From contig JANSLP010000010.1 in the NCBI GenBank assembly GCA_029298735.1, positions 124,001-188,000 on the forward strand: a stretch of 64,000 nucleotides of DNA, written 5' to 3'. The first letter of the stretch is position 1. The number at the start of each line of letters is the position of its first letter. This DNA comes from Ophiostoma sp. CBS 140.51 (lineage: Eukaryota > Ascomycota > Sordariomycetes > Ophiostomatales > Ophiostomataceae). Below are positions 45,735 through 58,300 of this stretch, piece after piece. The notes under the pieces were generated by a model, which worked only from the letters and a program-made list of their open reading frames with translations, was not told the origin of the DNA and ran no database searches. The position numbers and the translations under genes are program-made.

Positions 45735-46531
45735 GATGGCGAGGGGAGGATGAGAGGGAGGAGAAGGAGTGTCGGAGACGATGGAGAAGGATTAATGAAG
45801 AGTAGAAGAGGAAAAGCAAGAAAGAAAACACGAGCTGTGGAGGACACTTTGCTCGGCCGCAAGGCGTCGACCTATGCAGGCGTGGAGGGAGGCGGCATGA
45901 AGTAGAAGAAAGAAAAGAGAAAGGAGACGAAAAATAAGAGGACAGAATGCGAAAAAGATGTAGAAGAGAGAGAGACAGAGAGAGAAGAGAGCGAACGAAT
46001 GGAGAGTGCAGAGCCTGTCGAGAGTGGATGTCGATGGGTTCTCTTTCTAGTCGTAATCTCAAGGTGCAGCTTCTTTCCCTTTTGCGTGTCGTGGCCAGAC
46101 CTATTTAGCGTGTTCGGCTCCTTCCTCAGGCGCTGGCCGGAACCAGGAAAATAGGGGAGACTTTAGGGAAGAGGAAGGAGCTTGGCTTAGCTGACTGAGC
46201 CTTTGGGTGTCGTATTAGTTAATCCGGAATTTGGGAGTTAGTCCGGAAATGGAGGGGCGGCCAAACTGTCCGCCAATTTATTTTCCTATTTAATTTTGAG
46301 ACAGGAACAAAAAAGTTGCGATAAGATAAGGAAACGGCGCCCCACCAAAAAGTTCGAACTTTGAACGTCCACGAACGTCACCAAAAAAGAAGAACCGGCG
46401 ACGAAAACGACAACCACGAGGGCTGCAGACGACATTGAGCGAAGAGAAGACGTTTGAAAAATCGAAAAAAATACGGCACTGCCAAACTACCACAAAATAC
46501 ACTTCCTGGGCAACAACCACCCACCGCCACC
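45735..46531. other. Divergent promoter between SVP26-like and BUD23 genes
   Basis: About 800 bases; the half next to the SVP26-like gene is GA-rich on the plus strand. No gene supported. Confidence 0.55.
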
Positions 46532-47576
46532 ATGTCGCGCCCCGAGGATACCCTGTAAGTCTCCAGACAACCAGGGCTGACTTTGATGAACACACCTAAC
46601 AGTCGACAGCGCCGCCGACATCCATTACGACGACACAGAAGCACGCAAGTACACAACCAGCTCGCGTATACAAAATGTCCAGGCGAGCATGACCCGCCGT
46701 GCTCTTGAGCTGCTCGACCTGCCAGGGCCGAGTTTTATTCTGGACGTGGGATGTGGCAGCGGTCTGTCGGGCGAGATTCTGACTCGGTCTGGGACATCAA
46801 TACGGAGGAAACGGAGTGGATCTGACGGAGAAGCCGGGGGAGACGACGACGACGTTGAAGAGGGTGAGGACGACGGCGACGACAACGACTCCTCCAGCGA
46901 ATACTCCGGCTTGAGCGACAGCGACAGCATCGAAGAAGAGATTGGCAACGGCCCGCACGTCTGGGTCGGCATGGACGTCAGCCCATCGATGCTGGACGTG
47001 GCCCTGCAGCGCGACGTCGAGGGCGACCTGTTGCTGGCCGACATGGGCCAGGGCGTGCCCTTCCGGGCGGGTTCTTTCGATGCGGCCATCAGCATCAGTG
47101 CCGTCCAGTGGCTGTGCAATGCCGAGAGCAGCGACACCTCGCCCCAGGGGCGTCTCTCTCGCTTTTTTAATGGTCTTTACGCTTCTCTCCGCCGCGGCGG
47201 CCGTGCCGTGTGCCAGTTTTACCCGAAAAACGACACCCAGCGGGCCATGATTACGCAGGCGGCAGTCCGGGCCGGTTTTGGTGCGGGTATCTTGGAGGAC
47301 GACCCGGGCACCAAGAACATGAAGGTGTACCTAGTGCTGACGGTGGGCAGCGGCCAGACGAGCGGCGACATTACGGGCGTGGTGAGCAACATGGATGGCG
47401 TGGACATTCTGGACGACCGCGGTGCGCGCAGCCAAAACGGCCGCACTAAGAACAAGAACATTAAAAAGGGCAGCAAGGCATGGATTGCCAAGAAGAAGGA
47501 GCAGATGGAACGCAAGGGCAAGATCGTCAAGGCCTCGTCCAAGTACACCGGCCGGAAACGTCGGATTGCTTTCTAG
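46532..47576 (+). CDS. BUD23: BUD23, 18S rRNA guanine-N7 methyltransferase
   Basis: Exons 46532-46554 and 46610-47576 give 329 residues. With TRM112 it methylates a guanosine of 18S rRNA during 40S maturation (nucleus). The acceptor is the second of two close AGs (TCGACAG at 46608-46609); only that one gives MSRPEDTLAADIHYDDTEAR, matching the family start MSRPE. SAM motif I is FILDVGCGSGLSG, then VWVGMDVSPSMLDVA, LLLADMGQGVPF and AISISAVQWLCNA. The basic C-terminal tail KIVKASSKYTGRKRRIAF is typical. An acidic insertion of about 50 residues (69-122; Asp/Glu/Ser-rich) separates motif I from the next strand and is absent from yeast BUD23 (275 residues). Confidence 0.94.
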
Positions 47577-47742
47577 AGGCGAGCTCTGGTTTTTTATTGT
47601 TTATTTCTTCCTCTCGGTACTGCATATGGGCGCCACGGCTCCTTAAAATGACGATTAATGCCATTCATGTTTTTCATTTTTTAATTCATACTTCATACAT
47701 TCATTTGTTTGTTTCGTGCTTCAGTTCCCGTTAATCATGTGC

Positions 47743-49843
47743 TCACGGCCGCCAGTAAGTGTAGACCTTGGCCTCCCATGCAAACAGCGGCTCACGGCCA
47801 ATCCATCCGGGCGGCACATCGCGGTTCTGTGTCACTTCACGCCACCCCGGCACACCTTGGTCTGGCCAATTAGGCACGTTATACTCGGTGCCCGGTGTGT
47901 CGTCGTCTGAAAAGTTGGCCACGACGACGACTGGTGTTGTGCTTGCACCCGCACGCTGCCATGCCATAATCTTCCCGCCCCGGCTTGCATCCACATGGAA
48001 CACGTTGGTGTCATTAACACCCAGTGCCGGACACGTGGTGCGCAGTTGCACAAGGTTGGCCACATAAGCAAACAGTGCCTGCCGCCACCCGCCGTCGTCT
48101 TTCCTCTCGTAATTGACAGGGTCGGTCTGCTTGTACGCCATGTTGACGCTCTGGTCCTCTTGATCGGCAAACTCTTCGCCGGCAAAGATCATGGGCACGC
48201 CGACAGACGTCAGAAGCAAAGCAAAGGCGAGACGGGCACGGCGGGCAATGTCGTTACTATCAGAAATGCCGTTGTCGAGGCAAAAGTTGTAGAGTCGGTT
48301 CTTGCGGTAGCCTTCGATGTCGTGTGAGGTGATGTAGTTGATGGCTTGTGTGCCGTCGGTAAACGAGCCGCCGTCGAGCACATCCTCTCGGCAGTCCACT
48401 AATCTGCGGACGGTCCACTCGAAGTCATCGCCGCCCCAGCTTTCGCCTAGCAAGACGGCACGCACACGCTGCAGCCAGTTCTCGTTCCATAGTGCGTCCA
48501 GACATCCTTGCTTGAGCATGGCGATGGGCAGACTAAGCTCTTCGCCAATGACCAAGAACTTGGACGGGTCGGCTGTTCTCTCTGTTGTCCGTGAGTTATA
48601 TAGATCCCACGCCTTCTCTTTGTAGGCCTTGACAAAGTCCCAGTTGCCGATGTTGTTGATACTATCAAGACGCAGGCCACCTACGCCAAAGTCGGACATC
48701 TATGTCGTTAGCGGTGTGACAAGCAAATAAACAAAGAGAGAGTCGACGTACCCATCGTGTCAAATGTGATTTGTGGAAGACCCACGAAGGATGCACTCCA
48801 TCCGTGACAGTCTGTCCACTCTCTGGATCGTAGGCCGTGCCAGCCACCGTCTTGATGTATCGCCACGACTGCCCACCAAACCCATCCCGCAACTGCCCAC
48901 CCATAGTGTGCCCCTGGTAGCTGTCCGGGTTGTCGGGCTCCGCCGTTGGGTTGATGTGGAAAATGGCAGCCGTGCCGTTGTCCGTCAGTGTCCCGTAGGA
49001 GTCGTGTCCAAAGGCCATGACCACGTCGGCAAAGAAACGCACACCCTGGCCTTGTATCGTGCTCACCAGTTCGACCAGCTCCGATGCTGTGCCCAGGTCA
49101 AAGTCGGGTGCAAAGTAGTGCGCCGTGGCATACCCCCAAGCACCACGCGGTTTGGCGTCTGCGGCCGGCAGCAGCTCCAAAGCATTGACACCCAGCTCCT
49201 GCAAGATGGCGCCCGCGCCCACAGTACGAATCGACGCGAAATTGCGGCCCGGCGCGTTCCTGTCAAACAGTGCTTGGACATCGGCAAACGTGCCCACGTC
49301 AACGTTCACATCGCCGTCCGCGTCGGTGCCGCCTTTCGCCCATGACGTGGGCAGTTCGTAAATCACCATGTTGTTGTTGGCGGCCAGTGTCGTCGAAGAG
49401 AGTGTTGGTAGGGCTGGCCCGTTACCGTCGACATCACACGGCCACAGCTGACCGCCCCTGAACTTGACAACGGCCGCCGGCTGCAACGACTCGGTACGTG
49501 CCTTGGGATCGGCCATGCCACCGACGCCGTAGTCGACCGTAAAGGCAAATGGGTCGGTGACCGTCACGCCGCCGAGCTGGAACCAGTAATGGTAGACGGT
49601 GCCATCGTCGAGAGAGGGGTTCAATGTGTTGGGATCCAGCAGCCATAGACCGGCTCGGCCGTTGTCGGCAACCACAAAGTCTTGCTGGACGAGTTTCTGG
49701 AAAGTGTTGCCATCACTCGAGTACGTGCCGAGGAGCAGCTGAGGTGGATCTAGTGGCGACACGTCCGGCAGCCAAAACACAAAGTAGCCGCCCCGAAGGT
49801 TGAGGATGTCGGCCGCGTAGGCGTCGGGCAATGTCGAGGTCAT
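47743..49843 (-). CDS. Glycoside hydrolase family 13 alpha-glucan enzyme
   Basis: Exons 49843-48752 and 48699-47743 give 682 residues. Start at MTSTLPDAYAADILNL; there is no signal peptide, so it probably acts in the cytosol on alpha-glucan or glycogen-derived sugar. An N-terminal E-set/CBM48-like domain (about 10-120) precedes the barrel. The catalytic triad is visible: nucleophile D376 in FGVGGLRLD, acid/base E417 in FLVIGEE, and D491 in YITSHD. Region I reads DVVMAFGHD rather than the usual DVVxNH. A beta-sandwich C-domain ends in YTYWRP. The overall type resembles branching/debranching GH13 members more than secreted alpha-amylase; exact activity is not decided by sequence. Confidence 0.88.
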
Positions 49844-51200
49844 GGCGTCTGGGTGGGAAACACAGCAGTTTGCTGTTGTTTGTCTTTGTGGTCGTCGAGG
49901 TGCTCTGTTGTTCTTTTTATTGCTTTCCAGCATCCACGACTGTCTAGCAGCTTGCTATTTCAGCCTCCCGCCTCTTGTTGTTGTGATGGTTGCGCTGGCC
50001 GCGCCAAGTCTGCTTTGCCGCAATCCATATTTGCAACAGTGTGGGCGGTGGCCAGTCACAGAGCGCGAGTGTCAATCGTGATGATGTTTTCTGTCACTCT
50101 TTCTCTCTTTCGCATATTCCTCCAAAACAGGTGACAACTCTCACCGGCCGCTCAATTGGTCTGTCGGTTCAATTGGGCAAAGCTCCGATCTCCTGCGCCA
50201 TGCATGAAGTCTCAAGCGTGGTTCAAGCGTTGTTCAAACATCAGCGATAAACATTCAACGCCAAAAGCGTCTTGAAGCGATAAGCAGTGGGTGGTCGTAC
50301 AAATGTATTGGCTGATGTCATTATCGCTGGCGAAGCTCGCCGTATTGGGTTAGGTCGGGCTGGGAAGGAGTGCCCACTGCGATGGGGGATGGATGGATTG
50401 ATATGGAGATGAGGGGTGGAGGGGCAGTTGAGGAGGACGTCAGTGACGCTGTTCAGTGAAGGTGAGGTGTTTGATCAGAGTATGAACTACGATTGAGGCA
50501 TCTACGGATTATCGTGAGCTGCGGAAATACATTCAGGAGAGAACAGAGGGACAGAATGGAAAGAACAGAAACGAGGCAACGGAAGGAGCGAGCTTTGTCG
50601 CGCACTCGCGGTTTCGTGTTGGAGAAATGTTACCCCAATACGGAAGCTGTGGCCAGCAGTGGGTGAAAGAAGCTGTAGCCCACTCTTTGAACCACTGTAA
50701 AAAATTTAAGTCGCTCTTTCCCACTCGGCTTTGTTCGAGGATGGACGGATTACGGCGGAGATTGGTCGGGGCAGTCATCAACGACCGACGCTAGTCTTGA
50801 TTGGGGTGATAAGGCCCACTCTGAGAGGTGCGAGCCAGCTGGTGACAGCTGTAAATTCTTATCGACAGGCTTATCGGCTCGCTTTACGCCGAAACGGGCC
50901 ACCTTTTTTGGTGCCCTCTAATGTCTTTGGGGCAAAACAGGTGCGGCATTTCGCGGTCCTCTGCCGCTGTAGGAAGGAGCGACAAGACACCAACAATCAG
51001 CCTTTCCTTCCCTCCCTTTGAACCATTTTTGCCTTTTTATTTTTTCGCTCAATAATTTTCTAGCTCTTGCCTTTTGCCACGAACACAAAAAAAACATCAC
51101 CAACTTTTACGATCTTTTCGACATCGAGCTGTGCTCTCTCTCCCTTTGAACCCTCTCCCCTCCTCCTCGATTGCCTTTCTTGTCGACCCCTACCGCAACC
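49844..51200. other. Divergent promoter between GH13 and IDH1 genes
   Basis: About 1.35 kb. The 100 bases before the IDH1 ATG are CT-rich. No gene supported. Confidence 0.55.
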
Positions 51201-52492
51201 ATGATGTCCCAACGCTCCGCCCGCGCGGCCCAGGTAAGCTTATCTCGTAGCGCTTTCACATGCTAAACTTGCTGAGAGTTTGGTGATGTTTTCGACAAAA
51301 CAACCACCACCAATCGACGACAATACTATTGCGAAGCGAACCTCCACAACTTCGATCCGTTTGCTAACACCTCCAGTCCCTCTTCAAGGCTGCTGCCACT
51401 CCCGCCCCCGCGGCCGCCCGCTCGTTTGCGACCGTCCAGTCGGACATCTTCAAGCCCACCAAGTATGGCGGCAAGTACACAGTGACGCTGATTCCCGGCG
51501 ACGGTATCGGTGCCGAGGTTGCTGAGAGCGTCAAGACCATCTTCAAGGCCGACAACGTGCCCATTGAGTGGGAGCAGATTGAGGTGACGGGTGTCGACAC
51601 GGCCACGCCAACGGGCCGCACAGAGGACCTGTTCAAGGAGTCGGTGGCGTCACTGCGCCGCAACAAGCTCGGCCTCAAGGGCATCCTGCACACGCCCATC
51701 TCGCGCTCGGGCCACCAGAGCTTCAACGTGGCCATGCGCCAGGAGCTGGACATTTACGCGTCCATTTCCTTGATTAAGAACATCCCCGGCTATAAGACCC
51801 GCCACGAGAACGTCGATCTGTGCATCATCCGCGAGAACACCGAGGGCGAGTACTCGGGCCTCGAGCACCAGAGCGTCCCCGGCGTCGTCGAGTCTTTGAA
51901 GATTATCACGCGCGCCAAGTCGGAGCGCATCGCCAAGTTCGCCTTCAGCTTCGCCCTGGCCAACAACCGCAACAAGGTCACGTGCATCCACAAGGCCAAC
52001 ATCATGAAGCTGGCCGACGGTCTGTTCCGCAGCACCTTCCACGAGACCGCCAAGGAGTTCCCCACCCTCGAGGCCAACGACATGATTGTCGACAACGCCT
52101 CCATGCAGTGTGTCAGCCGCCCGCAGCAGTTTGACGTGCTGGTCATGCCCAACCTCTACGGCGGCATTCTGTCCAACATTGGCGCCGCCCTGGTCGGTGG
52201 CCCCGGCATTGTTCCGGGCTGCAACATGGGCCGTGACGTTGCCGTCTTTGAGCCCGGCTGCCGTCACGTCGGTCTCGACATCAAGGGCAAGGACCAGGCC
52301 AACCCGACGGCCCTGATCCTGTCGGGATCCATGCTGCTGCGGCACCTGGGCCTCGACGACCACGCCAACCGCATCTCCAAGAGCATCTACGCCGTGATTG
52401 CCGAGGGCAAGGTCCGCACGCGCGACATGGGCGGTGTTGCCACGACGCACGAGTTTACCAAGGCCATCCTGGACAAGATGGAGCAGCAGTGA
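51201..52492 (+). CDS. IDH1: NAD-dependent isocitrate dehydrogenase subunit 1, mitochondrial
   Basis: Exons 51201-51233 and 51377-52492 give 382 residues. It is the regulatory subunit of the octameric TCA-cycle enzyme converting isocitrate to 2-oxoglutarate with NAD. An Arg/Ala/Ser-rich presequence (MMSQRSARAAQSLFKAAAT to about RSFATVQ) targets the matrix. Family blocks: TLIPGDGIGAEVAESV, NVDLCIIRENTEGEYSG, CIHKANIMKLADGLF, DNASMQCVSRPQQFDVLVMPNLYGGILSN and the C-terminal RTRDMGGVATTHEF. The KANIMK (rather than KANI-hydrophobic-R with full catalytic set) and NASMQ variant fit IDH1 rather than IDH2. The intron is 143 bases with a GCTAAC branch site. Confidence 0.95.
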
Positions 52493-52904
52493 GCGCCGGA
52501 GCGAGTGCTGGCCGTTGAACGTTGAGCGTTGAGCTGCATCATGCTGTTTTGTCGTTGATTTGGTTTTACGTCGTTTCCTTTTATCTGTTCTTGTCACCCC
52601 AGCGTATATAGACAAACGAATTTAGTACTTTATGCATTATGCTTGGTGTTCGTCTTGGCTTTTGAAATTCGTCACTGCACACTCTTGGACTTTGGTTTGA
52701 TTTGGTTTGGGTTGTTTTGAATTTTGAATTTCAATTGCTGGCTTTTAAACGATTGAACTAAACAGCTAAACAGCAGATATAACAGCAGGAAACAGCGACG
52801 ACTACGCCGTGCAATCAAGCCCGCCTTGCCTACAACGAGAGGCCCCAATTTATGATCCTTTTACTTCTACCCTTCCGTTCCTCTCCATCTCCCTTAGAGG
52901 ACAC
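52493..52904. other. Intergenic, convergent 3' region
   Basis: About 400 bases of AT-rich 3' flank between IDH1 and the ferric reductase. No gene seen. Confidence 0.6.
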
Positions 52905-55385
52905 CTACCAACCAAAACTCTCCTCAAAGTACTCAATCGACTCGCGTGTCGTCTCCATGTTCTGAGCAACGACGTGGCGCACATTGTCGGCCAGATCATT
53001 GGGACCGCAGACCATGACACCCAAGCGGGCATCGGTGCCGTGAATGCTCTGGGTGAGCTTGCGGACAGTCGACAAAACGTCAGGGCGGCCAGCCTGGATG
53101 CGGTAGCCCGCAGCAATCGACTTCTTGTTGAGGTCAGCCGTGTTCTCGAAAACACCGCCCTTTTCCGAGTCAAACTGCTGGACCGTCTTCTCGCCGACAG
53201 TGGTGTCGGCGTCCTCGGCGGGTGTCACGGGCGAGTCGACGGCGTCGGTAGACGAACTGGCGGTGGAGGCAATGTTGGAGGCATCGGCAACAGCCGGCTG
53301 GGAACCCGTCAGGTGGAAGGCGACGTTGATGTCTGGCCGGTTGAGTAGGCCAGCCAACACGCCGTCGGCAATGAAGCGGATAAAGGCCTCGCTGCGGTCT
53401 GCCCAGACAATTGTAATGTTGCGGGTGCGTGTGGGGACTTTACCGTTGGCGCCCGCCGCGGCACCGCGCTCGACACGGCGGACATAGTCGAGGAGGTAGG
53501 GCAGGACACCGGCGATACCGGAGCCACCAGCGACCAGCAGAACCTGGTCAAACGTGTGCAGGGGCTCGGCCTTGCCATAGGGACCCTCGAGCAGCATGGC
53601 GGGCGCAGTGGTCAAAGTGCTGCCGCCCTTGGCCTTGCACTGCTTGACCAGCTTCTTGGTCCAGCCGTCGTAGGGGCGGACCCAGAACTGGAGGTGGAGG
53701 TCGTCGTCCGTCGAGGACGATGAGGATGTCTGGTTCCACCAGGCGGGCGTAAAAGGGTGGTTCTCCCAACCGACAATGGTGAGGGGTTGGTACAAAAAGT
53801 AATGCTGGCCGGGGCCGGGGAAGATCTTAGCGTTGCCGGGGACGACATCGACGGTCAGAATGTTGGCGGCCTCGTGGTAGGTGACGGTGGCCTTTGTTGT
53901 CTGAATGCGCCCACCCTTGCCGTTGCCGACGGTGTTGCGACGGACGTGCAGGTTGATGTAGAGCTGGCGGACGAGGCGGACAAAACGGTCAAAGCCCCAG
54001 ATGACGCAGGCGGTCAGAATGAAAGGGTAGTTGTAGTCCTCGAGGTCAAAGATGGCGGTGTGGTAGTAGAGGAAGACGAGCAGGAGGACAGACAAAACAA
54101 TGTGGACAATCAAAAAGTTCTCGTAGAGCTTGGCGCGGAAGTAACTAAACGAAAAGACGATCAAGAAACTCATGACGACGGTGGCCGACACACCGAGCGT
54201 CCACCACAGCTCCCTTTCCGCAAAGTACAAAAAGTAGTACTCGCCATAGCCAGCACAGAAATAGTAGGCCGTGTAGCCAATGGAGTGCATGATGGCCTGC
54301 AGCGTGGCCAGACGGGCAATGTGGCGATGGAAAATGTTGAAGGTGCCAAAGCTCCAGCCGGTCATCCACAGGAAAATATTGTTGCGGCCGGAAAAGATCC
54401 ACAGCAGGGGCAGGTTGCCGTAGGACATGGTGCCCGTGCGGTCGGAAATGTAGCGCCAGATCTGCGAAGCACTGCCGGACCAGAAGATGTTGCCGTTGAA
54501 GCCATGGATGTTGACGGCACCCAGAACAATACCAATGATCCAGTAGGCGGCCACCACGAACGTCTCGGCGCGCGTAGGGATGGTGCAGCCCATGATGCGC
54601 TGCTGGTGGTATGGTGGGAGAGCACTGGGCATGATGACGTACTTGCGGACGACGGCGGCAGCACGGCCAAAGATGTTGGCCGGCTTGGCGTTGTTGATGG
54701 GCCGGCCAGAGCCCTCGGCATCCGTATAGACATAGCTGCTGCGGTTCTCAATAATTTTGTAGGTGATGTTCTGGACGACGCCAAAGAGGAGAATGATGGC
54801 CCAAAAGCCGTAACAGGCGAAGCTGTCCAGTTAGCGGCGGAGCGGCGAGGATTAAATTCAAAACAAGACGGGTACGTACGTGTAGTAGGCATGCAGACGC
54901 TGCTCCCAGTCGTAGGCGTGCTCGGAGCGGCGGGTGACGTCAAACACGGCCTTGGACATGAGGAAGGGGGCTGTGACGTTGGACCCTTCCTCGACATCAC
55001 CCTCGCCATAGACGGGCAGCGCCGCAATGGCCTCCTTGGTCAGGTTGGCGGCAAACTCCGAGGGCCGGAGCAGTTCGACCTCACCGTACTCTGTGCACCA
55101 CTCGTTCATTATGTCGAGGCCCGGCTCAATATCTTCGGGCAGGCAGTAGGTGTACATGGAGGCGTACATGCTGACCAGAGCGTTGGGGTTGGTACAAAGC
55201 GAGCCGTAGTAATCACCATAGTAGTCGCCGGGCCACTCGAACTCGCCGTAGACGTCAAACATGACGAGTCCGCACTCCTGGTTGTTGTAGGCAATACCAA
55301 GAGGCGTGTCGGCCTGGACCTGCACGGCGCCTGCCAGAAACAAAGCGGTGGCGGCGGCCGTGAGCCGCGTATATGACGGGATCAT
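52905..55385 (-). CDS. FRE-type ferric reductase (heme, FAD, NADPH)
   Basis: Exons 55385-54880 and 54822-52905 give 807 residues. A plasma-membrane flavocytochrome that reduces Fe3+ (or Cu2+) outside the cell with electrons from NADPH. A signal peptide (LTAAATALFLAGAVQVQA) and an extracellular region with paired Cys lead to about seven membrane helices. Candidate heme ligands are in IFHRHIARL / AIMHSIGYTAYYF and LIVHIVLSVLLLVFLYYHT. The FAD-binding loop is ENHPFTPAWW, NADPH binding is LLVAGGSGIAGVLPYL, and the C-terminal family block is GVMVCGPNDLADNVR ending near EESFGW. A disordered Ser/Asp insertion lies in the NADPH domain (VADASNIASTASSST). The intron uses GTACGT with a GCTAAC branch site. 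Confidence 0.93.
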
Positions 55386-58300
55386 ATTGTGTGTGTGTGT
55401 GTAAAATGAAATAAAGAGAGAATAAATCAAAAGGAGGTGAAGTCTGGTGAAACGACAAGTATCACCAGTGTAACGTCAGTCTCTCAATGGTAGATCCGCT
55501 GATCTAGATCTTGAGGCGAGGACAATGGGAGAGATATGTGGATGATACACAAAAGATGAAGAATGGAAAACAAAAAGAGACAAAAAAAAAGACAAAGATC
55601 GACCGTGTCATGGACTACCGCTCAATATATACCCTGGGACTTGGGAAGACGGGGATGTGGAAGAAGTGCAGGCAAAGAAAATCAAACAGACCAAGGGCCA
55701 GAGACCAGAACTCAAAACCCAGAAATCAGAACTCAAAAAAAAAACAAAAAAAAACCAAAGACACCCTAGAAAAGATAGAAAACACCCGCCCTAGCCGGTG
55801 TGTTGATATCCTCGGCTGCCCGTTGGCTACTAGCTGGCTGGTGTTGGCAAGCATAAAATTCAGAGAGAGCACTCTCCAGAAGATCTCTTTGTACACTGTA
55901 AAGAAAGCAGCCGGGATCGACATCGAGGCAAGCGTGGATGTGGGCGTGGTGCAAGTCCATCTACACATGGCTTCCAATGATCAACTCACCATTGGCAGCG
56001 TGCAAGTGTGGAAGCGTGCTAACCATGCACAAGATGGGTTGGGTCCTGTCTGTCAGAACGGATTGACACTCGACTGGGAGTTTCTTTTGTTTTACAGTCT
56101 TTTAGAAAAAGAAAGAAAGAAAGTTGAAAAGTTAACTTACACCCCCCATCCATCCTCCACCCCATCACCCACTACTCTTCACCCCACTGCCTACTTTAGC
56201 TTCCCAGCTTGACTCTATGTTTTATGCCTTTTGTTGACTCCATCTTTCAGTTTTCTTCTCATGGGCTCTTTCCAGTCTACCCTATTTGCCCTTCTTGCCC
56301 TCTCTTGCGGCCTCGTCTCGCCTCGTCTCGGCATCCCGCTCTCTTCTTACGCAATAGTTTGTATTCTCAGTCTTCAATCACCTTAAACTTTGGTATTCCA
56401 CCCCCTCCTAAGTACCCGCAGAATATTGAGTTTCTGAAGGAGTTAGATGCAGGTCACACGGTCAAAGAGTCAAGAGGCTCTGCCTAGACCAAGACCATAA
56501 CCGCGAGACGGATTTGGTTTCTTGACCATACTGTAGGACAGCACAGAAGCAAAAGAAAAACACCAAAAAGCACAGACAAGTACAGGTGTCCATCTTGCTT
56601 GACAATACCCGCAGCATCCCCAGGTATGATTTGTTACTGTACACATAATTTCTGTGAATAGGATTTGTCGTCTTGAGAATATCATCAACTGGGACTGTGT
56701 CAATGTTATGTAATAATATGCCTATGGAAAGAGTCCAATAGGTGTTGAACAAAGTAGTTCTGTATGCCCATCGAGTCAACTACCACCAGTATTGACGATC
56801 CCACGGTTTCCCACACTAGAATATTTAAGAGGAAGAGAGGGGAAAACACCTCGATTTACATCCCACTCCCAGGTTATCCCACCCTGGCTCGCTTGTCTGC
56901 CGAAGCTATCCATAAAGCGGCAAAGATGGGGACATGGAAGCAGGGTGTGGGAAGGCGAAAAGGCGGCCAAGGTAGCAAGCTGCTGAAGAGGATCTCAGGT
57001 GGAGGGTTCGCCCGATGCGGTGCTGAGAATTGAAAACTCATCCTGGAAACCGGGTACTGGGTAAGAACTGGGCAAACATGGCAAGGTAGACAAGATGGGG
57101 CGACATGGGAGGATATCCATTACGAGATTGGCAGGGTTAAAAGAAGATGTGGGATAGTACTCTGAAAAATGAGGGTCAACTCGAAGAGCAAACACTTTTG
57201 AAAGCCTCCAGAATAGTGAATGTACTTTGTCAGTTTCGAGGGCTTAAAAAACGTACAGTACAATGCAAGTTCATTTACTTGAGAATGAAATATGTGCTCT
57301 CACTCAGCCCTCAATATTCGACATATACGCTATACAACGGGTACGCAGAAAGCAACTACTTCCAAAACAAAGACGCAACGTGGAGAACAATGAAAATCAG
57401 GCACAAAACGGAGGACCACAGAACAAAGTTGCTCAGGTTGACCCTTGTTCTTCGGGCGCCGTTTCGGAGCATTTGTCTGGAGTCAAACAATGGACTCAGT
57501 GAAGTAGATCATTAAAACTATTACCTCACAAGAGGGACAGAGGACCTGGTCCAGGCTAGCAGCATGACTGGCGGGCAGACCCTGGTCCAGGCCGGTCATG
57601 TAATCTAATCAGATGGACGAGAAACGCCACAGAAAAAAATCTGCACATCTGCACAAGTGACTTACCCTGCTTGAGGATGGGTAGACAAAAAGCCGGCGGC
57701 AGTCTTCGGTGAAGAAGTACAAAAGTATGCACAGAGTACAAGTACAAGCTGATCGAAAAAAAATGGACGGGCGGCACAAATTCATAAAATCAGATAAAAT
57801 CGACGCCCATCTTTAACAAAATGGTCGACTGTCGTTGAGAGACTGTCGTTGAGAGACAGCGCCGTTGTTCTTCGTGCTTGTGAAAGGACAGTCTTTGACC
57901 ACGCTACGATGTGAGTAGTTAGCTTTGTTGGTGCATCATGCATCAGATAAAATCTGCTCCTTGACCCCCCGGTGTCCATCTGGCTCGGCTTCTGGTTCCC
58001 TGGTCTATGGTCTTTGATCCTGGTGGCCTGTTTCATGGTCCTATTGTCGTCTTGGTACCTGCAAGCACATGAATTCGTCCCTGGTTCTGGTTCTGTCCTC
58101 TTGTCCATCAGATAATTCTCTCTGAGTTTTGGTCCTCTCGTTGCCTTTTTCTAGTTGACTATTTTATATTCGCCCCTCTTACCGCAATCAGATTAGATTA
58201 GATGGATTCCCGCGGCTGGCGTTGCTTTTTTGGGGCCTTTTCAGGTAGACCAATTGGAGGGTTCAAGGGACCAAGCTTCTTAACCCAGCTCGCCCAATCT

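Noticed and set aside
51650..52615. 321-codon open frame on the minus strand
   Set aside because: Antisense to IDH1; composition-driven.
53757..55376. 539-codon open frame on the plus strand
   Set aside because: Antisense shadow of the ferric reductase, produced by its G/C-rich third positions; no family features.
55511..56212. 233-codon open frame after the ferric reductase gene
   Set aside because: Lys-rich, low-complexity translation without signature; starts in the promoter region of the divergent gene; not enough to call a gene.
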